In this document: positions 56,030 through 64,000 of the stretch, one piece after another
How positions within the stretch are numbered: the stretch's first letter is position 1
Layout of the letters: every line of letters starts with the position of its first letter
Source of the DNA: Bettongia penicillata ogilbyi
Lineage: Eukaryota > Chordata > Mammalia > Diprotodontia > Potoroidae
Assembly (NCBI GenBank): GCA_023548195.1
Contig: JAJHZJ010000271.1
Coordinates: 310,001-374,000, forward strand
DNA: 64,000 nt
Direction of reading: 5' to 3'
Position numbers and translations under genes: made by a program
The notes under the pieces: generated by a model
Seen by the model: only the letters and a program-made list of their open reading frames with translations
Told to the model about the DNA's origin: nothing
Databases searched by the model: none

Positions 56030-57375
56030 CATTCAGTCCTTCTTTAAAGAATGGTTCAAAGTCTTTCCTCCATTTGTCTATTTTCATTTGATCTTTCTTT
56101 TCTCTTCCCTATTTTCTATAGCTTTTTCATGCCTGCAGCTTGTTCCATTCTGTCCTCTCTTACCAAATTCTGTAGCTCCCAAAATGCATGTAAGAGTCCT
56201 TTGAAAACCTTTTCCAAGAGTTGGCTCTAAATATACAAAACTTACTGCCAATAGACTGACGAACACTACTTGTGTTTATTTCAAAGGCATGAGGGAATGC
56301 ACAAAAATACATATATAAGCATGCTCATACATGAAATGCATACATACATGCATATATACACATATATGTATTGGTGTGAGAAGCAGAATTAAGACTGGCC
56401 CTTAATAGAAAAGTCTGTATTCCTAGATCAGGCATAGGTAAGGAACAAAACAGATGTGATTAGGAAATGTCAGGACTGAGGTTAACTTAGCAGGAAGAAT
56501 CTGATCGGTAACAGTGAGGTCCAACTGAAAATAGTGATATTTCAAAAATGAGCAAAAGGTTATAGGAATAAAGTGAATTTAGGCAGATAAGCAATATAGG
56601 CAGATGGGTTCAGAGATCAGGTGAGAGGAAAGTGAACAAGAGTGAGTAGAAAATCACAATAGTGAGTTCTGATTCTAAAGGAAGATTGCTCTCTCCTCTT
56701 TTCGACTTAATTTTTTAAAAAAGGAAAAGATGTGTTATGATTCTTTCAAGAGTTGAATCCTATGGGTATAGAAGGATAAACCTCAATGATCTTAATGCAG
56801 TGGAAAAAAAGAAAAGATTGATTTCTCTTTTCTCAAGATTTTACTAAGAGAAGGCACTTACTTTTACTCTCCACCTCATCCACCCTGAACTTCGTATTGG
56901 AGATCTAATACCTTTCTTCTGATTTATTGAAATAGATTTCTCAGATGGCTTAATTTGGCATTTAAATTGATTTCCTTTTTTTGTCTTTATATTTATCATC
57001 AGATATGAAGTTTTTTCCCCCACAATGTTTTTTATAAAATCTGTCCATACCAAAACCATTCTCCCCTTCTATAATTATTTGTCTTTAGAAATAAGTTTCA
57101 CATTTTAAAAAAAATTCTGAAGTATTATAAATGCCCAAACCCTTGAGTTGTAACAACAGAACATAAGATATTCAGCTACAATATAAACCATGAACTCTGC
57201 CTTCTTATATTTATCCTGGGGCTATGGAAAGGGGCTGAAATATTGCACATAAGCAGTACTTTTATCTCTTGCATCCCCTTAGGTAATTAGTTTCACAACT
57301 TACAAAAGAACATTTTATTTTTGAATAGAACATTACAGAAACAAAGTATTTCTCTGTCTGTTCTTATCTATAGAG
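56030..57375. other. No gene seen
   Basis: Unrecognised DNA with a short TACATA/CATATA stretch at 56308-56371. Confidence 0.45.
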
Positions 57376-57726
57376 ATAGCTAGCTAGATAAATAAATAGA
57401 TTAATGTGATTTTATCTTCATAGCAATCTTGTGAAGCATTATCAACAATTTACAGATGAGGAAAAGATTCAGTGATATTGACTTCCCTTTCCATTCCTGC
57501 ATACTCCATGAACATCTATGATTCAGAATGTCTCAAGTTTGGAAGTATGGGTTGTGCATATTAGGGTAAGATAATGATAGAAATCTTCCGCTTTTCTAGC
57601 CAATGGGAGGAGTCATGGCCCTGGGTATTGGTACTGTTCCTACTGAAGCTGCTCTAGAGTCTGAGGGCTTTGATAACAATCCCTGACAGGTATCACATCC
57701 GCTTGGTCTAGTGTTCAGGGCTCAAT

Positions 57727-57753
57727 GTTCAACAAAAAAAAAAAAAAAAAAAA
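57727..57753. repeat. Poly(A) run
   Basis: About 25 consecutive A bases. No clear element precedes it, so its origin is unclear. Confidence 0.85.
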
Positions 57754-57795
57754 GAGGAGAATGTTTGGGGTCAAGAAACTAGTTAACTAGTTTGA

Positions 57796-57870
57796 GGTCT
57801 AATTTGAACTTATGTAGTTGAATCTTTCTGACTCCAAGCCCAGTACTGCATTTACTGTGCCAGTTAGCAA
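57796..57870 (-). repeat. SINE head fragment
   Basis: TTTGAACTTATGTAGTTGAA and TTTCTGACTCCAAGCCCAGT, the reversed tRNA-like part of a marsupial SINE. Confidence 0.55.
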
Positions 57871-57874
57871 TCTG

Positions 57875-58520
57875 AGAGCTGGAGAGGATGTAATTAACCA
57901 TCTAGTCAAACCTATAGGGGCAGCTAGGTGGTACAGTGAATATAGCACTGGCCTTGAAGTCAGGAGGACCTGAGTTCAAATCTGGTCACAGGCACTCGAC
58001 ACTTGCTAGCTCTGTGACCTTAGACAAATCACTTTACCCAAATTGCCTAGCCTTCACTCTCCAAAAAACAAACAAAAAAACCTGTATTCAGAAAATATCA
58101 CTACTACACCAATCCCTTGAGAAATGGTCTTCCAGCTGCTCCTTACTCCATGTCTTCCACTAGACGTGCCTATTACACTTTTTATAGTGCCAATTGTTAG
58201 AAATTTCCTCCTGGTGGTAAATCTAAATCTGTCTGCTTTCCATGTCTATCCAGTGCTTCTAAATTTGCCTTCTGGAGTCAAACAAACCAAGTGCCATTTA
58301 TTTTCTTCCACATGACAGGCCTTTGCCTACTTGAATATAGCTTCCATGTCTCCTCCCCCCTGCTCCCACCTCCCTACTTCAGAGTATTCTCTTCTCCAGG
58401 CTAAATGTCTCCATTTGTCTCATTTTATTCTCAGATAATATTAATTTAAGTGCCTTAACCATGGGGGCACTATCCCCCTTTATACTCCTAGAATCTATAC
58501 TTCTGGATATAATCCAACAT
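57875..58520 (+). repeat. L3/CR1-like LINE 3' region, split by a SINE
   Basis: Starts GCTGGAGAGGATGTAATTAA and ATCTAGTCAAACC, as in L3/CR1 tails. It resumes after the SINE with TTAGAAATTTCCTCCTGGTG, GCCTTCTGGAGTCAAACAAA, CTTCCACATGACAGGCCTTT and TTCTCTTCTCCAGGCTAAAT. Old, non-coding. Confidence 0.75.
57915..58082 (+). repeat. tRNA-derived marsupial SINE, complete, inserted in L3/CR1
   Basis: GGGGCAGCTAGGTGGTACAG (A-box region), GAGGACCTGAGTTCAAATCT (B-box), TAGCTCTGTGACCTTAGACA, then an A-rich end. AAACCTATA before and AAACCTGTA after are a likely short TSD. One of the better-kept SINEs here. Confidence 0.9.
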
Positions 58521-58869
58521 TTCAGCAATTTTCAAATACTAACCATTTTTAATCCTTTTACATTGAAATGTCTTTAAATTTAACAATATTCAATTGTTTT
58601 CTTGATGAGGGTATTTAAAAAAACTTCTCTATTTTGATCACTTAGAGTGACTATTCTGAACCTATTTATTACAAGTAATTAATTCAGTCATACCTTGAAG
58701 GCTTACAGACATTCATTAGGTCGTTTTCCCCAACAACAAAGAGCATCAACTTTATACAACTTTCTAATATGTGCATTTCATAAGTATTCATTTTTATTGA
58801 ATTTTCTCCCTTGTCATCAGACTTTTTGCTGCTGTCAAGAATTCTGTCTCTAAGAACAGCTGCTCCTAT

Positions 58870-59005
58870 AGTCTCACTTTTATATATATGTATATGCATA
58901 ATGTATATGTACATATATAATATATATATTCACATGCATTTTATACTTATATATGTAGTATACATCTACATAAATGCTTATATATGTATACATTTGTATA
59001 TGTAA
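58870..59005. repeat. TA/CA-rich simple repeat
   Basis: TATATATATGTATATGCATA and ACATATATAATATATATATT and similar runs. Confidence 0.75.
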
Positions 59006-59054
59006 TCACTTGGTCTTTTATTAGACTGGGAAACAAAATAACACTATTTCTGAA

Positions 59055-59335
59055 AATTTTAAATAAAAGAGTAAGTGCACTTACTAAGTGCTTACTATGT
59101 GCCAGATACTGTGCTAAATGATTTATAAATATGATCTCACTTTATCTTGACAAAACCCTAAGACATGAGGCATTATTATTGCCCCCATTTTACAGTTGAG
59201 AAAACTGAAGAAAGCAGAGGTCACATGATTTGCCCAGTATCACACAGCAAGGAAATGTCTGAGGCTGTATTTGAACTTAGGTCTTCCTGACTTCCTGAGT
59301 ATAGCCCATTGATTGAATCACCTAGCTGCCACCTT
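59055..59335 (-). repeat. MIR/Ther-1-like CORE-SINE, long copy
   Basis: GTGCTTACTATGTGCCAGAT, ACTGTGCTAAATGATTTATA, CATTTTACAGTTGAGAAAAC, CACACAGCAAGGAAATGTCT, then the reversed head (CTTAGGTCTTCCTGACTTCC; CACCTAGCTGCC). Confidence 0.9.
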
Positions 59336-59394
59336 ATGACCAAGAAATTGGCCATTCTGACCTTTGTCTTCATATTACCTTTGAATATAATTTA

Positions 59395-59600
59395 TAACAT
59401 CTTAAGGTTAGCAAAGGGCTTTAAATATGGTACTTCATTGGATCCTGACAATGACCCTGTGAGGTAGGTGCTGGAGGTATCTCCATTTTGCAGATGAATA
59501 AACTGAAACTGCGAGAGGTTAAGTGAATTGCCAGGGTCACCTCACTTGCAAATGTCTGAGGCAAGTTTTGAACTCAGGTCTTCCTGGCCAGCAACTGTTC
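59395..59600 (-). repeat. MIR/Ther-1-like CORE-SINE
   Basis: ACCCTGTGAGGTAGGTGCTG, CATTTTGCAGATGAATAAAC, GAGAGGTTAAGTGAATTGCC, TTTGAACTCAGGTCTTCCTG. Confidence 0.88.
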
Positions 59601-59697
59601 TACAATTTATGATCTTAGTGAATTGCTTCATGGACTTTTCAGTGGCTTAGGAATGTCTCCAAGAAAAACATAAGTTTCTGTTGCATGATATTCAAGT

Positions 59698-59906
59698 AAG
59701 AAGCATGACCTTGGGCAAGTCACTTAACTCAAATTGCCTCATCATGGGTCATCTCGTCATCCTGATGCATATCAGGTCACTGGATTCAGATGACTCTGCA
59801 TGAGAAGTGAAGCTGGTGACCTGCACAGCCCTCTCTCACTTAAAACAAAGTACAAGTCATGTCATTATTTCTCTGATGGCATGGTCTTCTTTGGCAAGGA
59901 AGGATG

Positions 59907-59910
<4 letters not shown>
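59698..59910 (+). repeat. Long-tailed marsupial SINE
   Basis: CTTGGGCAAGTCACTTAACT and AATTGCCTCATCATGGGTCA, then the tail TCACTGGATTCAGATGACTC, GAAGCTGGTGACCTGCACAG and GATGGCATGGTCTTCTTTGG. It is followed by a (CA)n run. The reference copy for the reversed ones at 5148-5374 and 37968-38400. Confidence 0.85.
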
Positions 59911-59957
<47 letters not shown>

Positions 59958-59965
59958 ACACACAT
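59911..59965. repeat. (CA)n microsatellite at SINE 3' end
   Basis: About 25 CA units, one TA break. It has probably grown from the CAACA-type tail of the SINE. Confidence 0.95.
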
Positions 59966-60354
59966 TAAAGCTAAAAAAAAATGCCCTAAGACTAAGAATC
60001 ACCTACTAGAATTAATGTTGGGAGAATTAAGCTGAGCTGATGCCTTTATTCTGCCATTCTGGCTTTGCCTCCTCTATATGTGTATTATTGAAAGAAACCT
60101 TTGACTATGGAAAATGAAAACTCATAGGCTAGAATGGAACCTCAGTCACCTCAAAAGCATTATGCACATTTTGGTGCTTACCTTCTGTTTCTCTTTTCAT
60201 GTTCTCAATTTCTGCCATTAAATTTAAAATCATAAGAACCTAGGACGTTTGCAGCTATAAAGGCTATTGACAGAGAACTAAGTCAATTCAAAAGAATGAC
60301 TCCTAGTGGTAGAATTTCATGTATGCCTGTAGACTGGCAGGGACATCATAATCA

Positions 60355-60545
60355 TCACTGACCCCAATAATACTTAAAGTTTGCAAAAAATACTTTAGCA
60401 ACAGGATATAATTTGTTTTTTTTACAGTAATCCTATGGAATGCTTTATCCATTTTACAGATGAGGAGCCTGAATTTGAGAAAGATTAAAATAACTCTCTA
60501 GATTTAGGACTAGTGTTTGACATAGGATTCAAACTCAGGACAGTT
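60355..60545 (-). repeat. MIR-like SINE fragment
   Basis: TTTTACAGATGAGGAGCCTG and AACTCTCTAGATTTAGGACT, then ATTCAAACTCAGGACAG. Decayed. Confidence 0.6.
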
Positions 60546-61383
60546 ATCTGGCTACTTATAACTACATGTGAGTCATTTATTTGTGAATCTTATTTTGATA
60601 TTACCATTTACCTAATACTTTCAGATTTGAGATTTTAAGATTGGCTATTTGTATGTCTTTATCCTCTAGTCTACACAATTATACAGATCTTTTATAGTAA
60701 GCCTCTGATCCCCTGTAGGAGACTAAGGAAAATAATGTCATCTACTACATAAGTTACTGTCGAATACAATACCTAGTAATCATGTAGTGATATTAGGGAT
60801 ATTGATGGTAGATAAAGCTGTTCCCTCCACTCCCCTCAGGGCTATTTTTTTCTATCCAAAAGATCAACTTTTCCCTCCTATTCCATTGTAGCTTGCCCTT
60901 CCCAATTTTTTTGGCATCCACCAAACTAGGATCTTCTGTGAATAGAACTCCCCAATGTAGAAATTTCTAACTTTCTTATTATTTGACATCCCCTTACTTG
61001 TTACATTAAAAGTGGTAAACTAGTTATATCTGCGGTAAGAGGATTTCCTCCCTCCAAAAAAAAAAAAAAATCTGATCTTCAATTTCCTAAGATGCCCTGA
61101 TTACCTAATACCTAAAGTTAATATGGACCTAAGTATCCTACTCATCAAAGTGAAAATAATTTGGTGGAATGAAATGCAAAGCCTTAGCAACCATCTGTGC
61201 CAAAACACTATAGACTCTGATTGCTTTTTCTTTTTCTTTTTTTTTTTTTTTGTTGTGGCTTAAGGACCATCACATCTAATGCTTCCTGGAGCCATGAGTA
61301 TATATCTTCCCTGGCCTTTTATGTCTTACTCTGCAGATATTAAATTTCCTGTGGTTTGTGTATGCGTGTATGTGTATGTGTAT

Positions 61384-61429
<46 letters not shown>

Positions 61430-63030
61430 GTGGTGGCAGGGAGTGGAGGTGGCAGTTGCCCTAGTTTTGAAATGTTAGCTGATGCTCCATCTGGAGAATG
61501 AATGAATGCTGGATTGTTGTCTTTCCTTTATTGACCTTGCTCCCTTCTCAATGTTCCCTTAAGAACCTCCAGACAAATCACATGTTCTTTCCTTAGATCA
61601 TCAAATATACAGTTTATTTTTTTTTTTGGCTTAGGTGATTTTTCTACAAAACTCCTCAAAGCCCTAGATACAGACTCCAACAATTGCCATGCTGCAAAAA
61701 AAAAAAAAAGAAGAAAAAAGACTTTCTTTAAAGATTCATCTTTTGGTCAACCTAATAGAAAATTAGTGGTGATTGATTTATTCAATCAGGTCACCTCACC
61801 TCACTTAAAGTAAATGATAAGGTGCCCTAGTAACTTAACCAGATGAAACAATCAATAATTCAGTTTCACGTTCATAGACAAAGCAGCCAATTATTCATAG
61901 GCTTTAGACTAAGTGAGAAGAGTGCTTGGAACCTTCAGCAAAGGATGTGAAGAGAGTTTGGACAGCTGCAGACACTTGGTTGTGCTGAGGAGTTGTCTAT
62001 AAAGTTTTAAGAGAGTTGAAGATGGAGTTATTTGAGAGGTGAAGCAAGTGAGGAATCCCTACAAAATCCCCTATAAGACAGTGCCCAACTGGGAAAGCAG
62101 TAGGGGCTGCCACTCTGTTCGTGGTCTAGGTTTCCTTTTCTCTTACACCTATGTTGTCCAAAAGAGGTCGTTTTGGAAATTAAAAGTCCAAAATGATGTT
62201 AGACTTTTTACATCCTGATTATTGTTCTTGTAGCATCCTCGAATAAGCTGATTTCCATGCCTACATCAGTCACTTAAGACAGAATGGGTACCCAGACCCT
62301 ATACTTCCTCATACTTACTCCTTGGCCTGGTTGAATACAATATAACAGATTTAGAAAACCTTGTTCCATATTTTCAAAACTTTCAAAGTCATTAAAGGCA
62401 TTAATTATGCTGAGGAGAATATGAAATGGCATACATATGAAGGACACATAGTTAGATAGTTATTAATATCAGGATGATTGATCTCATGTCCTTGTAAGTG
62501 GCATATTTTAACTTTAGGATCAGCAATCTTCAAATTTACACAAGTATAATAACTGTCAGATCATTAACAAGTCATTAGGAACATTGGAAAAGGTTGTCAA
62601 AGAAAAATCTGAAAAAAAAAAGAAATTATGCCTTTATCAGATAATGACAAAAATTTACCTGAGAAAAAACATTATTTATCAGCAATGGCATTCAGAATTC
62701 ATGATTGAATGTTAGATTTATTGATGTAATTTGGAAAATAAAATTTAAAAACCCTCCATTTTGGGGGAGTTGGACCAAGGATTTCTCCATTCAACAGGTT
62801 AGATCTGCTTCTTTTCTTGCATGGTACCCCTTTATTCTTTCAAACACATTTCCAAAAACTTCATAAACATTAAACAATCTATCACTGGATATTATTAGAA
62901 AAAATAAACCATTTTGTTGCTTAAGAAATACAAGTTTAGATTGAAAGAGTAAAGGAGTTCTTATTAAGGAATAAAAATAATATCTCATCCTGATTAAGAA
63001 CAATGGCATAATATGACTTTCTTTTTCCCC
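60546..63030. other. No gene seen; simple repeats only
   Basis: Contains poly(T) at ~61236-61251, a (TG)n at 61365-61428, poly(A) runs near 61056 and 61695, and otherwise unrecognised DNA. ORFs are under 85 codons. Confidence 0.5.
61365..61428. repeat. (TG)n microsatellite
   Basis: GTATGTGTATGTGTATGTG then an uninterrupted TG run of about 19 units. Confidence 0.95.
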
Positions 63031-64000
63031 CATATTATTAAAAAGATGAGAGATAGAAAAGCTAACTGAATGGAGGTCTAAAAGCTAAATTAAGGAGGTA
63101 AAAAAGCTAACTGAAGAAAATAATTCCTTAAAAATTAGAATCAAGGAACTGGAAGGTAATGAATCTGTGAAACATCAAGGATATTTGTGAAACCTCAAGT
63201 CAAATAATCAAAACAATGAGGACATAGATGAAAATGTGAAATGCCTCATCAGAAAAGCAACTAACATGGAAAGTAGATCCAGGATAGGAAATTTAAGAAT
63301 TAATGAACTACCTGAAAGCCATGATCAAAAAAAGAGCCTGGACAGCATCTTTCAAATAATTTACAGGGAAAACTGCCCTTATATCCAGGAACTACAAGGT
63401 AAAATAGTAATTGAAAGAAGCTGTCAATCACCTCATAAAAGAGATCTCAAAATGAAATTTTCAAGGAAGTGTAGTTAAATTCCATAGCTATCAGGTCAAG
63501 GGTACCAATTAAAATATCAAATAGTCAGGATTACATAGCACCTAGAATCTTCTACACTAAAAGGAACAGAGGTCTTGCAATATGATATTCTGGAAGGCAA
63601 AGAATCTTGGAATACAACTAAGAATCAACTACTCAGCAAAACTGAGCATAATCTTTCAGGGGAAAAGATGAAAATTCAATGAAATAGAGAACTTTCAAAC
63701 TTTCCTGATGGAAAGACCAGAGCTGACCAGAAAACTTGATCTTCAAATACAAGAGTCGAGAGAAACAAAATAAGGTAAACAAGAAAGAAAAAAAATAACA
63801 TTTTTCAATAAGGTTAAACTATTTTAAATCCCTTCATAGGAAGATACTACTTATAAATCTTGAGAGCTGTATCTGTGTTTAACAGTTAGAAAGAATATGT
63901 AGACAGAGGGTGTGGGTATAAGGTGACTTTTATGTGATGGTATAAAAAATTAAGAGATGAAAAAGTATTTACACTTATAGAAGAAGAAAGTGGGAGGCAG
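63030..64000 (+). mobile_element. L1-F: L1 ORF1 and spacer, continuing past the window
   Basis: Starts within the ORF1 coiled coil (AGATAGAAAAGCTAACTGAA). It covers the RRM and C-terminal domain and enters the post-ORF1 spacer (GGTAAACAAGAAAG; GACAGAGGGTGTGGGTATAA). Whether it is a true L1 or a HAL1 depends on sequence beyond the right edge. Confidence 0.8.
63060..63770 (+). pseudogene. L1-F ORF1, decayed
   Basis: The longest open piece is 63236-63478 (80 residues) with NLRINELPESHDQKKSLDSI and CPYIQELQGKIVIERSCQSP, the RRM of L1 ORF1p. Coiled-coil residues lie upstream in another frame and C-terminal text downstream (CAAAACTGAGCATAATCTTT). Frame breaks and an internal deletion near 63490-63530 rule out a product. 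Confidence 0.8.

Overview
The window reads as marsupial (metatherian) intergenic DNA and contains no host protein-coding gene, tRNA or rRNA that I can support. Three things point to a marsupial. The LINE-1 (L1) and half-L1 (HAL1) copies encode a marsupial-style ORF1 protein beginning MPRKGKKNKT. The tRNA-derived SINEs carry the box GGCAGCTAGGTGG with a CTGAGTTCAAAT B-box, and some have a BovB/RTE-like tail. There are also old L2, L3/CR1 and MIR/Ther-1-like remnants. Base composition is AT-rich, except for the GC- and CpG-rich 5' UTRs of the HAL1 copies. I cannot tell the species from the sequence.

Layout. Positions 1-1.4 kb hold old SINEs and an L2-like end. Positions 1.43-4.77 kb hold minus-strand L1 ORF2 and 3' UTR debris. 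Positions 4.77-13.4 kb hold a nest of HAL1 elements: an old copy (HAL1-0) interrupted by a SINE, a short L1 and HAL1-1. HAL1-1 is itself interrupted by an inverted 5'-UTR-only piece and by HAL1-2. Positions 13.4-17.45 kb are mostly unique DNA with MIR, L2 and CR1 fragments. Positions 17.47-20.87 kb hold HAL1-3, flanked by a perfect 19-bp target-site duplication (TSD) and carrying a solo LTR in its 5' UTR. Positions 21.7-31.5 kb hold three plus-strand L1 copies. Positions 31.54-37.43 kb hold two HAL1 copies, tail to tail (HAL1-4 plus, HAL1-5 minus), forming a nearly 6-kb imperfect palindrome. Positions 37.7-41 kb hold decayed minus-strand L1 with SINEs and microsatellites. Positions 43.7-47.9 kb hold L2, a MIR-like repeat and another minus-strand L1. 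Positions 49.3-52.5 kb hold an old, internally deleted endogenous retrovirus on the minus strand with two LTRs. Positions 54-60.5 kb hold SINEs and old repeats. Positions 63.0-64.0 kb hold an L1 ORF1 fragment running off the window.

How the parts relate. The HAL1 copies have an L1-like 5' UTR and ORF1, then about 1.03 kb of non-coding sequence and an A-rich end. They have no ORF2. The non-coding part resembles the ORF1-ORF2 spacer of the L1 at 24.9-30.5 kb. Mobilisation would therefore need endonuclease and reverse transcriptase from an intact L1 acting in trans. The TSDs start with A-runs after T, as expected of L1 endonuclease. Every ORF1 and ORF2 seen here is broken, so nothing in the window looks autonomously active. 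HAL1-4 is the least damaged, with its ORF1 interrupted only by one stop codon.
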